Positions 23,335 through 35,059 of a stretch of 64,000 nucleotides of DNA are shown here, piece after piece; within the stretch, counting starts at the first letter, position 1, and each line of letters starts with the position of its first letter. The position numbers and the translations under genes are program-made. The stretch spans positions 1-64,000 of the forward strand of contig NZ_MLHH01000012.1 in the NCBI RefSeq assembly GCF_002000125.1, written 5' to 3'. Under the pieces are notes generated by a model, which saw only the letters and a list, made by a program, of their open reading frames with translations, was not told the origin of the DNA and searched no databases. The stretch comes from Rodentibacter heidelbergensis (lineage in GTDB: Bacteria > Pseudomonadota > Gammaproteobacteria > Enterobacterales > Pasteurellaceae).

Positions 23335-23380
23335 ATTTTGATCAATTTGCCCTTGCAAGGGATCAAAATATTCGTATAAT
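23335..23380 (+). promoter_or_regulatory. Promoter of the tRNA-Gly pair, with overlapping palindrome
   Basis: TTGCAA (23353-23358) and TATAAT (23375-23380) are 16 bases apart, followed by a GC-rich GCCTCCCC discriminator as in stringently controlled stable-RNA promoters. A palindrome with arms ATTTTGATC (23335-23343) and GATCAAAAT (23361-23369) and centre CCCTTGCAAGGG covers the -35 element. Confidence 0.7.
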
Positions 23381-23405
23381 GCCTCCCCATTCACTTAAGT
23401 GAACT

Positions 23406-23481
<76 letters not shown>

Positions 23482-23495
23482 ATCCTACATTCTCT

Positions 23496-23571
23496 GCGGG
23501 AATAGCTCAGTTGGTAGAGCACAACCTTGCCAAGGTTGGGGTCGCGAGTTCGAGCCTCGTTTCCCGCTCCA
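23496..23571 (+). tRNA. tRNA-Gly (anticodon GCC), second copy
   Basis: Same as the first copy except for one compensated pair in the anticodon stem (CAACC/GGTTG instead of CGACC/GGTCG). The 14-base spacer suggests cotranscription and processing. Confidence 0.98.
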
Positions 23572-23577
23572 AATTCC

Positions 23578-23607
23578 AATCCATTGCCGAAAGGCGATGG
23601 ATTTTTT
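23578..23607 (+). terminator. Terminator of the tRNA-Gly unit
   Basis: AATCCATTGCC and GGCGATGGATT arms around a GAAA loop, ending in T6, directly after the second tRNA. Confidence 0.9.
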
Positions 23608-23729
23608 GTTGAGAAAACGCTGAACATTTTTTATCAAATAAGCACTAATAGCAGGAAAATCCCCTTAGCGAAAAACACAAAAGTGCGGTAGAATTTCAGC
23701 CTGTTTTTGACTTCGATAATCATCAATCC

Positions 23730-24200
23730 ATGAATGCGTTAACCCAGTATATTCCTGATGAAGCCACAATGTTGCGTTTTGGCAAAAAATTGGCCGAAAC
23801 CATTTTAGGCTGTCATGCCAAACGTGCCGTTATATTATATTTAAACGGTGATTTAGGTGCGGGCAAAACCACACTCACACGAGGTATGGTGCAAGGTTTA
23901 GGTTTTCAAGGTAAGGTAAAAAGCCCTACTTACACCCTTGTGGAAGAATACAATATTACCGGGAAAATGATTTATCATTTTGATTTGTATCGTCTTGCCG
24001 ACCCGGAAGAATTGGAATTTATGGGCATTCGGGATTATTTTGCCAAAGAGGCGATTTGCCTGATTGAGTGGGCTGAAAAAGGGGCGGGTATTCTTCCGCC
24101 GGCTGATTTATTGGTCAATATTGATTATTATGATGATGCAAGAAACATCACATTAATCGCCCAAAATGATTTAGGTGAGCAAATTCTTCAACAACGTTAA
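23730..24200 (+). CDS. tsaE: tRNA threonylcarbamoyladenosine biosynthesis ATPase TsaE
   Basis: ATPase partner of TsaB-TsaD for the t6A modification of ANN-decoding tRNAs. It has 156 residues, with the P-loop GDLGAGKTTLTRGMVQGLG, the switch KSPTYTLVEEY, and the HFDLYRLADPEELEFMGIRDYF and LIEWAEKG segments. It is first in the tsaE-amiB-mutL-miaA-glnE run. An uptake signal precedes it. Confidence 0.96.
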   Translation: MNALTQYIPDEATMLRFGKKLAETILGCHAKRAVILYLNGDLGAGKTTLTRGMVQGLGFQGKVKSPTYTLVEEYNITGKMIYHFDLYRLADPEELEFMGIRDYFAKEAICLIEWAEKGAGILPPADLLVNIDYYDDARNITLIAQNDLGEQILQQR

Positions 24201-24218
24201 TTTTTTATCTGTTTTACC

Positions 24219-25751
24219 ATGAAAACAAAATTTTTATTTTTTTTAGGAATAATACTCTCCGTTTTTTCATCTCCCCTTTTGGCGGCACCATGGACCATCG
24301 CTATTGATCCCGGTCATGGCGGGAAAGACCCCGGTGCTATCGGGCGTAATCTTGGTATTTACGAAAAAAATGTCACCCTTTCTATTGCCCGTGAACTCAA
24401 AGCCTTATTAGATAAAGATCCTAATTTCCGTGGCGTTCTCACCCGCAACGGGGATTATTATATTTCCGTGCCGGAACGTTCGGAAATCGCCCGTAAATTT
24501 AAAGCCAATTATTTGGTTTCCATTCATGCCGACTCATCACTCAACCCAAGCCAACGGGGGGCATCGGTTTGGGTGCTTTCAAACCGCCGGGCCAATGATG
24601 AAATGGGGCAATGGTTGGAAGATGATGAAAAACGCTCTGAATTATTAGGCGGGGCGGGAAAGGTTCTCTCTCACAATAACGACAAATATTTAGATCAAAC
24701 GGTGCTTGATCTGCAATTTGGCCATAGCCAACGTACCGGTTATGAAATCGGCAGAAATATTTTGCGCCGCTTTTCTAAAATTACGACATTAAGTCGCAAC
24801 ACGCCACAACATGCCAGCCTCGGTGTGTTGCGTTCACCGGATATTCCTTCTGTTTTAGTGGAAACGGGTTTTCTTTCCAATGCCGAAGAAGAACAAAAAC
24901 TCAATTCCCCAGCCTATCGACGCCGTATCGCTTATATGATTTATGAGGGCCTTGTGGCTTATCGTAACGGTAATTTGAAATCTATTGTGGCGTTTGAAGA
25001 GAACGATAAAGAAAACAGCAACAAAACCAACCGCACTTTATCCTCAAAAGGGGAAATTAAAGACAGCTTAATTCGCCATAAAGTAAAAAATGGCGAAAGT
25101 TTAGGTAGTCTTGCCAATAAATATGACGTGAAAGTCACCGATATTGTGGCACTCAATAATTTGAAACGAAAAGAACTCTGGGTGGGTGAAACCATTAAAA
25201 TTCCGGATAATGGGAAACAGAAAAAATCGGAAGAAACCGCCTCTAGCGATAAAAAAGCACAAGAAAAAAATACGGAAAAAACCGACCGCACTTTATCCCC
25301 GAAAGGGGAAATTAAAGACAGCGGTATTCGTCATAAAGTGAAAAATGGCGAAAGTATTGGCAGCCTTGCCAATAAATACGAGGTCAAAGTAGCGGATATT
25401 ATTGCCCTTAATAAATTAAAACGTAAAGAACTCTGGATAGGTGAAACGATTAAAATTCCGGATAACGGTAAAAATCAAAAAATAGCGGAAGCCCCAAAAA
25501 CGGAAAAAACAACAAAATCAGCAGAGAAAAAAGACAATAAAAAAACCGATAAAAAAGCGGAGAAGAAAAACAGTAAAACGGATGGAAAAAAAGCGGATAT
25601 TCCTCGCTATCACACTATCCAAAAGGATCAGACAATTTATGCGGTTTCACGGGAGTATAATATTCCGGTAAACCAAATTTTAAAACTCAACCCGACATTA
25701 AAAAACGGTAAAGTCGTGACCGGTCAAAAAATTAAATTAAAGGAAAAATAA
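24219..25751 (+). CDS. amiB: N-acetylmuramoyl-L-alanine amidase with three LysM domains
   Basis: Periplasmic septal amidase that cleaves the stem peptide from muramic acid during daughter-cell separation. It has 510 residues: signal peptide (residues 1-22), Amidase_3 catalytic domain to about 245 with [21 protein letters not shown] and VETGFLSN (zinc and catalytic residues), then three LysM repeats in a Lys/Glu-rich linker. The first two LysM units are nearly identical. The stop overlaps the mutL start by one base. Confidence 0.94.
   Translation: MKTKFLFFLGIILSVFSSPLLAAPWTIAIDPGHGGKDPGAIGRNLGIYEKNVTLSIARELKALLDKDPNFRGVLTRNGDYYISVPERSEIARKFKANYLVSIHADSSLNPSQRGASVWVLSNRRANDEMGQWLEDDEKRSELLGGAGKVLSHNNDKYLDQTVLDLQFGHSQRTGYEIGRNILRRFSKITTLSRNTPQHASLGVLRSPDIPSVLVETGFLSNAEEEQKLNSPAYRRRIAYMIYEGLVAYRNGNLKSIVAFEENDKENSNKTNRTLSSKGEIKDSLIRHKVKNGESLGSLANKYDVKVTDIVALNNLKRKELWVGETIKIPDNGKQKKSEETASSDKKAQEKNTEKTDRTLSPKGEIKDSGIRHKVKNGESIGSLANKYEVKVADIIALNKLKRKELWIGETIKIPDNGKNQKIAEAPKTEKTTKSAEKKDNKKTDKKAEKKNSKTDGKKADIPRYHTIQKDQTIYAVSREYNIPVNQILKLNPTLKNGKVVTGQKIKLKEK
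25030..25470 (+). repeat. In-frame tandem duplication of a LysM unit
   Basis: Two copies of a roughly 187-base block start at 25030 and 25285, offset by 255 bases (85 codons). Each begins with an uptake signal encoding RTLS, then KGEIKDS and a LysM domain ([10 protein letters not shown]... IKIPDNGK). Divergence is low, indicating recent duplication. Confidence 0.85.
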
Positions 25752-27655
25752 TGGCGATTAAAATTCTTTCCCCCCAACTTGCCAACCAAATTGCCGCCGG
25801 TGAAGTGGTGGAACGGCCTGCTTCGGTGGTGAAAGAATTGGTTGAAAATAGCTTGGATGCCGGTGCGAATAAAATCCAAGTGGATATTGAAAATGGCGGT
25901 GCAACGCTTATCCGTATCCGTGACAATGGCAGCGGTATCCCGAAAGCAGAATTAAGCCTCGCTCTTGCCCGTCATGCCACCAGTAAAATTGCCGATTTAG
26001 AAGATCTCGAAACGATTTTAAGTTTAGGCTTTCGTGGCGAAGCTTTGGCGAGTATCAGTTCCGTTTCCCGTTTAACCCTCACCTCACGCACGGCTGAACA
26101 AAACGAAGCATGGCAAGTGTATGCCCAAGGGCGTGATATGGAAACGACCATCACGCCGGCCTCTCACCCGGTTGGCACCACAGTGGAAGTGGCAAATTTG
26201 TTTTTCAACACCCCGGCCCGCCGTAAATTTTTGCGAACCGATAAAACCGAATTTGCCCATATTGATGAAGTCATTCGCCGCATTGCACTGGCAAAATTTA
26301 ATATCGCGTTCACCCTCACCCACAATGGCAAAGTGGTTCGTCAATATCGTCCGGCTGTCGAGCTTTCCCAACAACTCAAACGGGTGGCGGCCATTTGCGG
26401 GGAAGAATTTGTCAAACATGCACTGCGTATTGATTGGAAACACAATGATCTCCACCTTTCCGGCTGGATTGCTACCCCCAACTTTAGCCGCACACAAAAT
26501 GATCTGAGTTATTGCTATATCAATGGACGAATGGTGCGTGATAAAGTCATTACTCATGCCATTCGCCAAGCCTATGCAGCGCATTTACCTAACGAAAACT
26601 ACCCGGCTTTTGTGCTGTTTATTGATCTCAATCCTCATGAGGTGGATGTGAACGTACACCCCACCAAACACGAGGTACGTTTTCATCAACAACGCCTTAT
26701 TCATGATTTCATTTATGAAGGGGTAAGCCACGCATTGGAGAGCCAACAGGCGATTCCACTTGTCTACCCGAAAGAAAGAGCGGTTGAAAATCGCTCAGAA
26801 AATGCGGTGCGTGAGCCTGCTGCGACTTATCACAAGGATTACTCTCCTAAGCCCAATCGTGCAGCAGCCGGGCAAAATATGTTCGCAGCGAATTTTTCCA
26901 TGGAAAAAGATGCGCCAAAATCGGTACAAAATCTACCGCACTTTTCTGCCCACAATATCCCTTCATCACACCCAGGATATCGTGATTATCGGGGAAATTA
27001 TCGTGCCGAACAGCCGAGCAAAACCGAGCAGAAACTCTATGGCGAACTATTGGGTGCGCCACAACATGATGAAAAAACGACAAAACCTACCCCGCCATCA
27101 ATCATTGTGCCAACAGAGATGAGCGACAATCCGTCACATTTGCGTGCCTTATCGCTCATAGAAAACCGTGCATTGTTGCTCCAACAAAACCAAGATTATT
27201 TTTTACTTTCTTTGGAAAAATTACAACATTTGCAATGGAAACTGGCTTTACAGCAATCCCAAATTGAACAACAACCTTTGTTGATCCCTATCGTATTTCG
27301 TCTAACGGAAAAGCAATTTAACGAATGGGAAAAAAAAGCAGAAGATTTTGCACAAGTTGGTTTTGAATTTATCGGCAACAAAGCGCAACTACGCCTAACC
27401 CTCAATCGAGTACCGCTCATATTACGCACACAAAACTTACAAAAATGCGTGATGGGATTACTCAACGAAACTGAAAATTCAACCCCATTTTTGACCGCAC
27501 TTTGCACACAATTAGAAAGTAAAATCTTCACCGTATTTGCCGATGCGGTTAAATTATTAAGCGATGTGGAACGCTTGCTCAATAACGACAATCGGGATGA
27601 ATTTAACCCATTACTCAAGCCGATAAATTGGCAACCTTTATTAGACGAACTCTAA
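25751..27655 (+). CDS. mutL: DNA mismatch repair protein MutL
   Basis: GHKL-type ATPase linking MutS mismatch recognition to MutH nicking. It has 634 residues: N-terminal ATPase with [33 protein letters not shown], then PTKHEVRFH at the end of the conserved region, a variable linker (about 345-430) and a dimerisation domain. The DQHAAHER nuclease motif is absent, as in MutH-using species; mutH is present at 39 kb. The start shares one base with the amiB stop. Confidence 0.97.
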   Translation: MAIKILSPQLANQIAAGEVVERPASVVKELVENSLDAGANKIQVDIENGGATLIRIRDNGSGIPKAELSLALARHATSKIADLEDLETILSLGFRGEALASISSVSRLTLTSRTAEQNEAWQVYAQGRDMETTITPASHPVGTTVEVANLFFNTPARRKFLRTDKTEFAHIDEVIRRIALAKFNIAFTLTHNGKVVRQYRPAVELSQQLKRVAAICGEEFVKHALRIDWKHNDLHLSGWIATPNFSRTQNDLSYCYINGRMVRDKVITHAIRQAYAAHLPNENYPAFVLFIDLNPHEVDVNVHPTKHEVRFHQQRLIHDFIYEGVSHALESQQAIPLVYPKERAVENRSENAVREPAATYHKDYSPKPNRAAAGQNMFAANFSMEKDAPKSVQNLPHFSAHNIPSSHPGYRDYRGNYRAEQPSKTEQKLYGELLGAPQHDEKTTKPTPPSIIVPTEMSDNPSHLRALSLIENRALLLQQNQDYFLLSLEKLQHLQWKLALQQSQIEQQPLLIPIVFRLTEKQFNEWEKKAEDFAQVGFEFIGNKAQLRLTLNRVPLILRTQNLQKCVMGLLNETENSTPFLTALCTQLESKIFTVFADAVKLLSDVERLLNNDNRDEFNPLLKPINWQPLLDEL

Positions 27656-28591
27656 ATGAAACCAACTGCAATTTTTTTAATGGGGCCCACCGCCTCCGGT
27701 AAAACAGATTTAGCCATTCAACTGCGTCAACAGTTGCCGGTGGAAGTCATTAGCGTGGATTCCGCCTTAATTTATAAAGGAATGGACATTGGCACGGCAA
27801 AACCCTCTAAAGAAGAATTGGCTTTAGCTCCCCACCGCCTCATTGATATTTTAGATCCGGCGGAAAGCTATTCCGCCATGAATTTTCGTGAAGATGCCTT
27901 ACAGGAAATGGCAGACATTACCTCAAAGGGCAAAATCCCTCTGCTTGTGGGTGGCACTATGCTCTACTACAAAGCCCTACTTGAAGGGTTATCCCCTTTA
28001 CCCTCAGCAGATGAAGCAATCCGTGCCGAGATTGAACAAAAAGCTTCACAGCAAGGTTGGGTGATGTTGCACCATGAACTGGCAAAAATTGATCCGATTG
28101 CTGCACAACGCATCAATCCTAATGATAGTCAACGCATCAATCGAGCCTTAGAAGTTTTCTATATTACGGGAAAATCCCTCACTGAGTTGACTGAACAAAA
28201 GGGCGAAACTCTACCCTATGAGATCATGCAATTTGCCATTGCCCCTGAAGATCGCCATATATTACATCACCGTATCGAACAACGTTTTCATAAAATGATT
28301 GAATTGGGTTTTCAACAAGAAGTGGAAAAACTCTATGCACGAGGTGATCTCACAGCAGATTTACCTTCCATCCGTTGCGTGGGCTATCGCCAAATGTGGG
28401 ACTATTTGCAAGGCAAATATAACCACGATGAAATGGTATTTCGTGGTATTTGCGCCACCCGCCAACTCGCCAAACGCCAAATCACTTGGTTACGGGGCTG
28501 GAAAACACCGGTTCAATGGTTAGATAGTCTCAATCCTACCCAAGCCAAAGAAACGGTGTTACGCCAAATCGAAGCACAGATAAAGAGTTAG
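27656..28591 (+). CDS. miaA: tRNA dimethylallyltransferase
   Basis: Adds the isopentenyl group to A37 of tRNAs that read UNN codons. It has 311 residues, with P-loop [53 protein letters not shown] and the C-terminal [14 protein letters not shown]. The ATG directly follows the mutL stop with no gap, implying translational coupling. Confidence 0.97.
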   Translation: MKPTAIFLMGPTASGKTDLAIQLRQQLPVEVISVDSALIYKGMDIGTAKPSKEELALAPHRLIDILDPAESYSAMNFREDALQEMADITSKGKIPLLVGGTMLYYKALLEGLSPLPSADEAIRAEIEQKASQQGWVMLHHELAKIDPIAAQRINPNDSQRINRALEVFYITGKSLTELTEQKGETLPYEIMQFAIAPEDRHILHHRIEQRFHKMIELGFQQEVEKLYARGDLTADLPSIRCVGYRQMWDYLQGKYNHDEMVFRGICATRQLAKRQITWLRGWKTPVQWLDSLNPTQAKETVLRQIEAQIKS

Positions 28592-28596
28592 CAAAA

Positions 28597-31539
28597 ATGA
28601 CCGCACTTTCCTCGCTTATAGAACAAAAACTTACCGCACTTGGTTCGATTTTGTGCCAATCTTTTCCTGAAACGGATATCCATGTCATCACCCAACAAAT
28701 TCAGCAATATCAACAAGAAAAAAGCCACCCAATTGGGCGATTAGGCTATGCTGTGGCGATGTCGGAGTTTGTAGAAAAAGTGCTGCAAAAACAACCGCAC
28801 TTATTGGCACAATGGTGGGAAAAAAGCCCGACTTTTGCAGAGTGCGAACAATATTCGGCACGTTTAAACAATCAACTGGCGAATATTTCCGATGAAGCGG
28901 CGTTTTATAAGACCTTACGCATTTTCCGCAATATGGAAATGGCAAAACTCAGTTTTTGCCAAAGCCTCAACCTTGCCACGGTTGAAGAGATTTTTATCCG
29001 TCTTTCACAGTTGGCTGAAAACCTTATTATTGCTGCTCGGGATTGGCTTTATCGCCAAGCCTGTGAGGAAATGGGCACACCGTTGGACGAACAAGGCAAA
29101 GCCCAACCACTTTATATTTTAGGTATGGGAAAACTCGGCGGGTTTGAGCTTAATTTTTCTTCCGATATTGATTTAATCTTTACTTATCCCACTCAAGGAG
29201 AAACGAATATCGAAGGAAGCCGGGCTAGAAAACCGGTAGATAACGCCAAATTTTTCACTCGCCTAGGGCAACGCTTAATCAGTGCCTTAGATGATTTCAC
29301 CGTAGATGGTTTTGTTTATCGTGTGGATATGCGCCTACGCCCTTTTGGTGAAAACGGGGCGTTAGCCCTAAGTTTTGCCGCCATGGAGCAATACTATCAA
29401 GACCAAGGACGGGATTGGGAACGCTATGCCATGATTAAAGGGCGTATTTTGGGCGCGCAAAGTGATGACCCGAATATCGCCTATTTGGAAAAAATGCTCC
29501 GCCCTTTTGTTTACCGCCGTTATATTGATTTCAGCGTAATTCAATCATTACGGGAGATGAAAGGAAAAATTGAACGGGAAGTTCGCCGCCGTGGGTTGAA
29601 AGAAAATATCAAACTGGGCGCAGGCGGGATCCGTGAAGTCGAATTTATCGCCCAAGTTTTTCAATTAATTCGTGGGGGACGGGAAATTGCCTTGCAACAG
29701 CAGGGGTTGCTTCATATTCTGCCTAAAATTACCCAATTGGGGCTTATTACCCCAACGCAATATCAGCATTTGCGGGAAAGTTATCTTTTCTTACGCCGGG
29801 TCGAAAATATTCTACAAGCTATCAATGATCAACAAACCCAAACCCTGCCCTCCCATGAAATAGACCAATGGCGATTAATTGAGGCCTGTCGGCATTTCAT
29901 TTGCTTAGATGAGCAAAATCAGCAGATTGAACGCCACTATATAATAAAAAACTGGCAAGATTTTCACCGCACTTTACAACAGATGCAGGAAAAAGTGCGG
30001 GCGGTGTTCAATCAACTTATTGGTGAAGAAACTGAGGAAAACAGGGAAAAAGAAAACCAATGGCTGGATTTTTTAGAAGCGGATTTTGATGATATAGCGC
30101 AAATGCTACAAGAAAGCGACATTCTGCCCGAAGATATTGATGAAATATTAAACAAACTCGGGCAATTTAAGGAAAATTTACATCGCCGAGTGATTGGAAA
30201 CCGTGGTCGGGAAGTGCTGGCACAATTAATGCCAACGGTGTTTTCACTGATTTTTAAACAAGAAAACTACCGCACATTATTACCACGAATTTTGCATCTC
30301 ATTGAGAAAATTTCCAGCCGAACCACCTATTTAGAGCTGTTACTTGAAAATCCTCAGGCCTTACGTCAAGTGATCGAACTGAGTGCCCAATCTCAGCTGA
30401 TTGCCGATCAACTTGCACAGCATCCGATTTTGCTTGATGAGCTTCTTAACACGGAAAGTTTGCGTCATCCCCTCCCCTTCACCCAATATGCTGATGAACT
30501 TCAACAATATTTATTGCGCTTACCCCAAGATGATGAAGAGCAATTTATCAATGCCCTACGCCAATTTAAACAAGCCACGTTGTTGAGGGTGGCGGCTGCG
30601 GATATTTTAGGCGCATTGCCGGTGATGAAAGTCAGTGATCATCTCACCTATTTGGCAGAAGCCATCATTCAATCCGTGGTGAATTTGGCGTGGAAACAGG
30701 TTTCTGCCCGCTTTGGTGTGCCTCAACATTTACAACATGGTGAAAAAAACTTCTTGGTGGTGGGCTATGGAAAGCTCGGAGGGATCGAATTGGGTTACAA
30801 ATCCGATCTCGATTTGGTTTTTCTTTATGAGGCAGTGGAAGGTCAAACGGCAGGCGGAAGAAAAATCATCGATAATAATCAGTTTTACCTCAAACTTGCC
30901 CAAAAAATTGTGAGCATTTTTAGCTTAAATACCAGTGCGGGGGTACTTTATGACATTGATATGCGATTACGCCCCTCCGGTGAAGCCGGTTTACTGGGTT
31001 GTTCCCTCTCCGCCTTTGAAAATTATCAATTAAATGAAGCTTGGACTTGGGAAAAGCAAGCGTTAGTGCGGGCCCGCCCAGTTTTTGGTGAAACCTCCTT
31101 GCGGGAAAAATTTGAAATCATTCGTCAACGGGTTCTTTCCACCCCAAGAGACGGTGCTACGCTAAAACAAGAAGTGTCAGCCATGCGTGAGAAAATGTTT
31201 ACCCACTTATCCCATTCTCAAGACAATGAATTTAACATTAAAACCGATCGTGGCGGCATCACGGATATTGAATTTATTGCCCAATATTTAATGTTGGCTT
31301 ATGCCCCACAAAACCCTACATTAACCAAATGGTCGGACAATGTGAGAATTTTTGAATCTATGGCAAAAGCGGGCATTATTCATCAATCGGATGCCACCCA
31401 ACTCAAACAGTGCTATGTGGATTTACGCAATAAAATTCATCACCTCAATTTGCTCGGTAAAAATGCCGTGGTGTCCAATGATGAATTAATACCTGAAAGG
31501 ATATTTATCAAGCAATTTTGGGATAAACTGTTTCACTAA
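28597..31539 (+). CDS. glnE: Bifunctional glutamine synthetase adenylyltransferase/deadenylase
   Basis: Adjusts glutamine synthetase activity by adding or removing AMP. It has 980 residues and two nucleotidyltransferase halves: [20 protein letters not shown] for deadenylylation and [23 protein letters not shown] for adenylylation, each followed by a helical domain ([13 protein letters not shown] and [12 protein letters not shown]). It starts 5 bases after miaA. It ends 9 bases from the convergent tyrR with no clear terminator between them. Confidence 0.97.
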   Translation: MTALSSLIEQKLTALGSILCQSFPETDIHVITQQIQQYQQEKSHPIGRLGYAVAMSEFVEKVLQKQPHLLAQWWEKSPTFAECEQYSARLNNQLANISDEAAFYKTLRIFRNMEMAKLSFCQSLNLATVEEIFIRLSQLAENLIIAARDWLYRQACEEMGTPLDEQGKAQPLYILGMGKLGGFELNFSSDIDLIFTYPTQGETNIEGSRARKPVDNAKFFTRLGQRLISALDDFTVDGFVYRVDMRLRPFGENGALALSFAAMEQYYQDQGRDWERYAMIKGRILGAQSDDPNIAYLEKMLRPFVYRRYIDFSVIQSLREMKGKIEREVRRRGLKENIKLGAGGIREVEFIAQVFQLIRGGREIALQQQGLLHILPKITQLGLITPTQYQHLRESYLFLRRVENILQAINDQQTQTLPSHEIDQWRLIEACRHFICLDEQNQQIERHYIIKNWQDFHRTLQQMQEKVRAVFNQLIGEETEENREKENQWLDFLEADFDDIAQMLQESDILPEDIDEILNKLGQFKENLHRRVIGNRGREVLAQLMPTVFSLIFKQENYRTLLPRILHLIEKISSRTTYLELLLENPQALRQVIELSAQSQLIADQLAQHPILLDELLNTESLRHPLPFTQYADELQQYLLRLPQDDEEQFINALRQFKQATLLRVAAADILGALPVMKVSDHLTYLAEAIIQSVVNLAWKQVSARFGVPQHLQHGEKNFLVVGYGKLGGIELGYKSDLDLVFLYEAVEGQTAGGRKIIDNNQFYLKLAQKIVSIFSLNTSAGVLYDIDMRLRPSGEAGLLGCSLSAFENYQLNEAWTWEKQALVRARPVFGETSLREKFEIIRQRVLSTPRDGATLKQEVSAMREKMFTHLSHSQDNEFNIKTDRGGITDIEFIAQYLMLAYAPQNPTLTKWSDNVRIFESMAKAGIIHQSDATQLKQCYVDLRNKIHHLNLLGKNAVVSNDELIPERIFIKQFWDKLFH

Positions 31540-31548
31540 CGCTGACCG

Positions 31549-32502
31549 TTATTTACCAATCCCATACTGCTTTAATTTATTGGCAATGGCGGTATGGGAA
31601 AGACCCAAACGTTGTGCCAGTTTTCTTGTGCTGGGGAACGCTTTATAAAAGGTACGCAGTACTTTTTCTTCGTATTGTCCGATAATCTCTTCGAGGGTTT
31701 GATGTTCAAATTCATTGATAGAAATGACCGCACTTTGTGGCATTGTCAAATCTAAACTGGCAATCGTTAAATGATTTTTTTCTGATAATGAACAGGCTCG
31801 ATAGAGCGTATTATAGAGTTCTCGGACATTGCCCTGCCAATCATATTGGGCTAAATAAGTGAGAAAATCAGGCTCAAAGGTTGGCAATGGAATATTGAGT
31901 TGATCGCTAATTTCTTGCAAAAAACCTTGTACAAGAGAAGGAATATCCTCAAGCCGTTTACGCAATGGCGGCACATTAATTGTCAATACATTGAGGCGAT
32001 GAAATAAATCCGCTCTCACCTTGCCCTGCTCAACCAACCGATTAAGTGGCACTTGTGAGGTACAAATCACCCGTACATTGGCATAATGCTCTTTCTCTTC
32101 GCCCACTCGGCGAAACGAACCATCTGTTAAAAAACGCAGCAATTTTGCTTGAAGATTAAGTGATAATTCAGCAATACCATCCAACAATACCGTGCCTTCA
32201 TTAGCATATTCAAAAAAACCGATGGTTTCACTTTCCCCCACTTTTCGCCCAAACATTTCGCTTTCGGCATCTTCATCAGGCAAGCCAGCACAATTGACCG
32301 CAATAAATTTTTTATCTCGGCGTAAACTTTGAAAATGGCAGGCTTTTGCCAATAAATCTTTTCCCGTTCCTGTTTCACCTTGGATCAATAAAGGCACATC
32401 AAACATGGCAAAACGCTGTGCATTTTCTACCGCACTTTTCATGGTTTCGCTTTGGCTGACAAAGCAACTAAAAGGATGTTGAGGATCAAATTTGAAAGTC
32501 AT
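31549..32502 (-). CDS. tyrR: Short-form TyrR transcriptional regulator
   Basis: Aromatic amino-acid-responsive regulator. It has 317 residues against about 513 in E. coli TyrR, because the N-terminal ACT and PAS domains are missing; the same short form is known in Haemophilus. It keeps an AAA+ module (GETGTGKDLLAKACH, GTVLLDGIAELSL, DLFHRLNVLTINVPPLRKR, WQGNVRELYN) and a Fis-type helix-turn-helix (RKLAQRLGLSHTAIANKLKQYG). The sigma-54 contact loop GAFTGA is absent, so it should act as a repressor at sigma-70 promoters. It has TyrR half-sites in its own promoter. Confidence 0.93.
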   Translation of the reverse strand: MTFKFDPQHPFSCFVSQSETMKSAVENAQRFAMFDVPLLIQGETGTGKDLLAKACHFQSLRRDKKFIAVNCAGLPDEDAESEMFGRKVGESETIGFFEYANEGTVLLDGIAELSLNLQAKLLRFLTDGSFRRVGEEKEHYANVRVICTSQVPLNRLVEQGKVRADLFHRLNVLTINVPPLRKRLEDIPSLVQGFLQEISDQLNIPLPTFEPDFLTYLAQYDWQGNVRELYNTLYRACSLSEKNHLTIASLDLTMPQSAVISINEFEHQTLEEIIGQYEEKVLRTFYKAFPSTRKLAQRLGLSHTAIANKLKQYGIGK

Positions 32503-32535
32503 CGAGCGTGGCTAAAATGAATTGAAAGTATCGCT

Positions 32536-32576
32536 ATAATAAGGGGTTTACAAAAAGGTGTAAAGATTGTTTTACA
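32536..32576 (-). promoter_or_regulatory. tyrR promoter with an array of TyrR half-sites
   Basis: TGTAAA-GATTGT-TTTACA (32559-32576) is a perfect TyrR box (TGTAAA-N6-TTTACA). An additional half-site TTTACA at 32547-32552 gives three alternating half-sites at 12-base spacing. On the minus strand the middle half-site reads TTTACA and is also the -35, 17 bases from a TATTAT -10 at 32541-32536, so bound TyrR would block RNA polymerase. Confidence 0.85.
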
Positions 32577-32584
32577 GAAAAGCC

Positions 32585-32613
32585 AAAAGTGCGGTGAAAA
32601 TCAACCGCACTTT
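32585..32613. terminator. Uptake-signal-pair hairpin downstream of mepM
   Basis: Inverted uptake signals (AAAGTGCGGT and ACCGCACTTT) with a short loop, 9 bases after the minus-strand stop of the endopeptidase gene. The T run is weak. Confidence 0.65.
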
Positions 32614-32621
32614 GAGCTGAA

Positions 32622-34067
32622 TTATAGTTTTAACATCCGTATCGCTTCTTTTGAGCTGATGAGGAATTGTTTGCGCTCTGCTGTTGCCATGCCGCTGCTA
32701 CTTCCCGGTAATTTCACAGTAAGCGGATTAACCGCTCTGCCATTAATATGGAATTCATAATGTAAATGTGGCCCGGTGGAAATACCGGTATTACCGGAAA
32801 GGGCGATGCGTTCACCTTTTTTCACCGTTTGCCCTGCCCGCACCAATGGACGGCTTAAATGCATATAAACGGTTTGATATTCACGACCATGGCGTAACAC
32901 CACATAACGCCCTGCCCCTCCGGCTTGGTAAGCCACTTTTTCAACCAATCCGTCTGCCGGTGCAATGATCGGTGTACCTGTTGGAACAGAGAAATCGACC
33001 CCTTTATGCGGACGAACCCGACCGGTCACCGGGTGGCGGCGACCTGGATTAAACGGCGAGGAAATTCGGGCCTGACGTTGCAATGGATAACGAGCAAAAC
33101 CTTTGCCTAAGGTTTCACCTTGTTGGTTATAATAACGGCCATTTGAGGCTTGAATAGCATAATAACTTTTCCCCTCAGCAATAATGTGAATACCTTCCAC
33201 ATTGCCTTGACCGGTTAATTTATCCCCTAAATATTCCCGTGAAACCAACACGGCAAACTGCGTGCCTTTTTTGAGTTTTTGTAAGCTCACTTGCCACTGT
33301 AAGGCAGAGCTTAGTTGTGAGATCTGACGGGAGTCTAACCCCAATGCCCGTAAACTCGTTGCAAATGAACCCTTGACCTGACCTTTCAAGACTTCTTTTT
33401 TCCAAACACTTTGTTTTTCTAGAATTTGGCGTTTAAATTTGCCCTCTGCAATACGTTCATAGATTCGTTCCTCTTTTTCGGAAACGAGCCAATTTAAGTA
33501 TTCTAGTTGATCGTTTTTATCTAAAATCCAGTAGAATTGTTGCCCTGCCCGCAGATTTTTTAATTCCGGATAAGCCGCAATGAGTGATTTTGCCGTTTCA
33601 TCATCCAAACCTGAAAGCCCTAAGACATCACTTAATTTATCACCACGCACAACAGTATGGCTAAATTGATCGGTAATCCGCAACGCTTCGTCCGCTGCAT
33701 CCAGTAAACTGGTTAGGGCATCTTGTGCATTTTGAGGAAGGGCATCTAGCTCATCGAACTCCGGTTTCACTTCCTCAACTTCATCATCTTGGGCTTGTAA
33801 TTCGTCATCATAAGAGGTGGCGTCTTCCTCTGTGTGTTGAGGTGAAGTGGTATGATTGACCGTTTCTTCCGGTATGAGGGATTGATATTGCACATCATCA
33901 ACCATTTCAGGTTCAAGATCACTTTGGACAGAAGGCGCCAATTCTGCGTTATCTTTTAACCCCAACATAATACCGCTAAAAATTAACGCCAATGAAACAA
34001 AAAAAATCACCGCTTTGATACGGGATTTTCTTTTTCTTCTATCTCGGGCTAATTTAACGTGTTGCAA
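32622..34067 (-). CDS. mepM: M23-family murein DD-endopeptidase, MepM-like
   Basis: Envelope peptidase predicted to cleave peptidoglycan cross-links to allow growth. It has 481 residues: one N-terminal membrane segment (about 19-40), an acidic linker, a LysM-like/OapA-type region ([18 protein letters not shown]), then an LytM/M23 domain with [20 protein letters not shown] and [12 protein letters not shown] carrying the zinc-site histidines and aspartate. It is divergent from znuCB, as E. coli mepM is near znu genes. Whether it is an enzyme or an amidase activator is inferred from the intact metal ligands. Confidence 0.9.
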   Translation of the reverse strand: MQHVKLARDRRKRKSRIKAVIFFVSLALIFSGIMLGLKDNAELAPSVQSDLEPEMVDDVQYQSLIPEETVNHTTSPQHTEEDATSYDDELQAQDDEVEEVKPEFDELDALPQNAQDALTSLLDAADEALRITDQFSHTVVRGDKLSDVLGLSGLDDETAKSLIAAYPELKNLRAGQQFYWILDKNDQLEYLNWLVSEKEERIYERIAEGKFKRQILEKQSVWKKEVLKGQVKGSFATSLRALGLDSRQISQLSSALQWQVSLQKLKKGTQFAVLVSREYLGDKLTGQGNVEGIHIIAEGKSYYAIQASNGRYYNQQGETLGKGFARYPLQRQARISSPFNPGRRHPVTGRVRPHKGVDFSVPTGTPIIAPADGLVEKVAYQAGGAGRYVVLRHGREYQTVYMHLSRPLVRAGQTVKKGERIALSGNTGISTGPHLHYEFHINGRAVNPLTVKLPGSSSGMATAERKQFLISSKEAIRMLKL

Positions 34068-34255
34068 AATGGGCTACCTAATGAAAACAATATCGCTTTT
34101 CAGACTACAAATTATAAAAGAGGTTCATTCTACCTTAAAACCCATAAAAAGAATGGCTAAATATTCAGCATAAAAACGGAATATCTTGAGAAAGCAATGA
34201 AAATAAGATAAGGTTAGCCACCAAATTTGGCACTGACAGGCATTAAACTGGGGCT

Positions 34256-35050
34256 ATGCAAATCCACTCCATTCAACGTGATCCACGCTCTCCCTTAATC
34301 GAACTCAAAAATATCAATGTGGTGTTTGAACAAAAAACGGCGTTAAATAATATTAATTTAACTCTTTATCCAAACGCCATTATTACTATTGTCGGACCTA
34401 ACGGTGGCGGAAAATCAACCCTATTAAAAACCTTGCTTAAATTACAACAGCCTACTTCAGGTGAGGTGATTTACGGTAAGGATGTGCGCATTGGTTATGT
34501 GCCACAAAAAATTCATTTAGACCACAGTTTACCGCTCACCGTAGAACGTTTTCTTGCCTTAAAAAAAGGGGTAAAAACACAAGAAATTTCCACCGCACTT
34601 GAGCAACTTTCCATTACGCATTTACGCCAAAATACCATGCAAAAACTCTCTGGCGGAGAGATGCAGCGGGTGCTTCTAGCCCGAGCGATATTAAACCGCC
34701 CAAATTTATTGGTATTAGATGAGCCAACCCAAGGGGTGGATATCACCGGTCAAGCGGAGCTATATCAACTTATCCGCCAAACACAACAAAAACTCAATTG
34801 TGCGGTGTTGATGGTTTCCCATGATTTACATATTGTGATGGCAGACAGCCACGAGGTGCTTTGTATTAACCAACACATTTGTTGTGCCGGTACGCCGGAA
34901 ACGCTCTCAAACGATCCGGCTTTTATTCGTTTATGGGGTAATCAGCTTTCTCAAAATGTGGGATTTTATACACATCATCACAACCATCACCATAACTTAC
35001 ACGGCGATGTGTGCGACTGTAATGGCTCGTCAACCCATTGTCAAAATTAA
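34256..35050 (+). CDS. znuC: Zinc ABC transporter ATP-binding protein ZnuC
   Basis: ATPase of the high-affinity zinc importer. It has 264 residues, with Walker [14 protein letters not shown]-loop VPQK, signature [15 protein letters not shown], Walker [13 protein letters not shown] and H-loop VSHDLH. The C-terminus is rich in histidine ([17 protein letters not shown]...), which may bind zinc and sense internal levels. The periplasmic binding protein gene znuA is not in the window. znuB follows after 9 bases. I see no clear Zur box in the 188-base upstream gap. Confidence 0.96.
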   Translation: MQIHSIQRDPRSPLIELKNINVVFEQKTALNNINLTLYPNAIITIVGPNGGGKSTLLKTLLKLQQPTSGEVIYGKDVRIGYVPQKIHLDHSLPLTVERFLALKKGVKTQEISTALEQLSITHLRQNTMQKLSGGEMQRVLLARAILNRPNLLVLDEPTQGVDITGQAELYQLIRQTQQKLNCAVLMVSHDLHIVMADSHEVLCINQHICCAGTPETLSNDPAFIRLWGNQLSQNVGFYTHHHNHHHNLHGDVCDCNGSSTHCQN

Positions 35051-35059
35051 GGATAATGA

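Noticed and set aside
25030-25470. Repeat pair considered as a CRISPR or MITE
   Set aside because: Only two units, in frame, encoding LysM domains; it is a protein repeat.
31540-31548. Search for a terminator between glnE and tyrR
   Set aside because: The convergent genes are 9 bases apart and no hairpin with T run is visible.
34068-34255. Zur operator in the mepM-znuC gap
   Set aside because: No sequence close enough to the known Zur palindrome.
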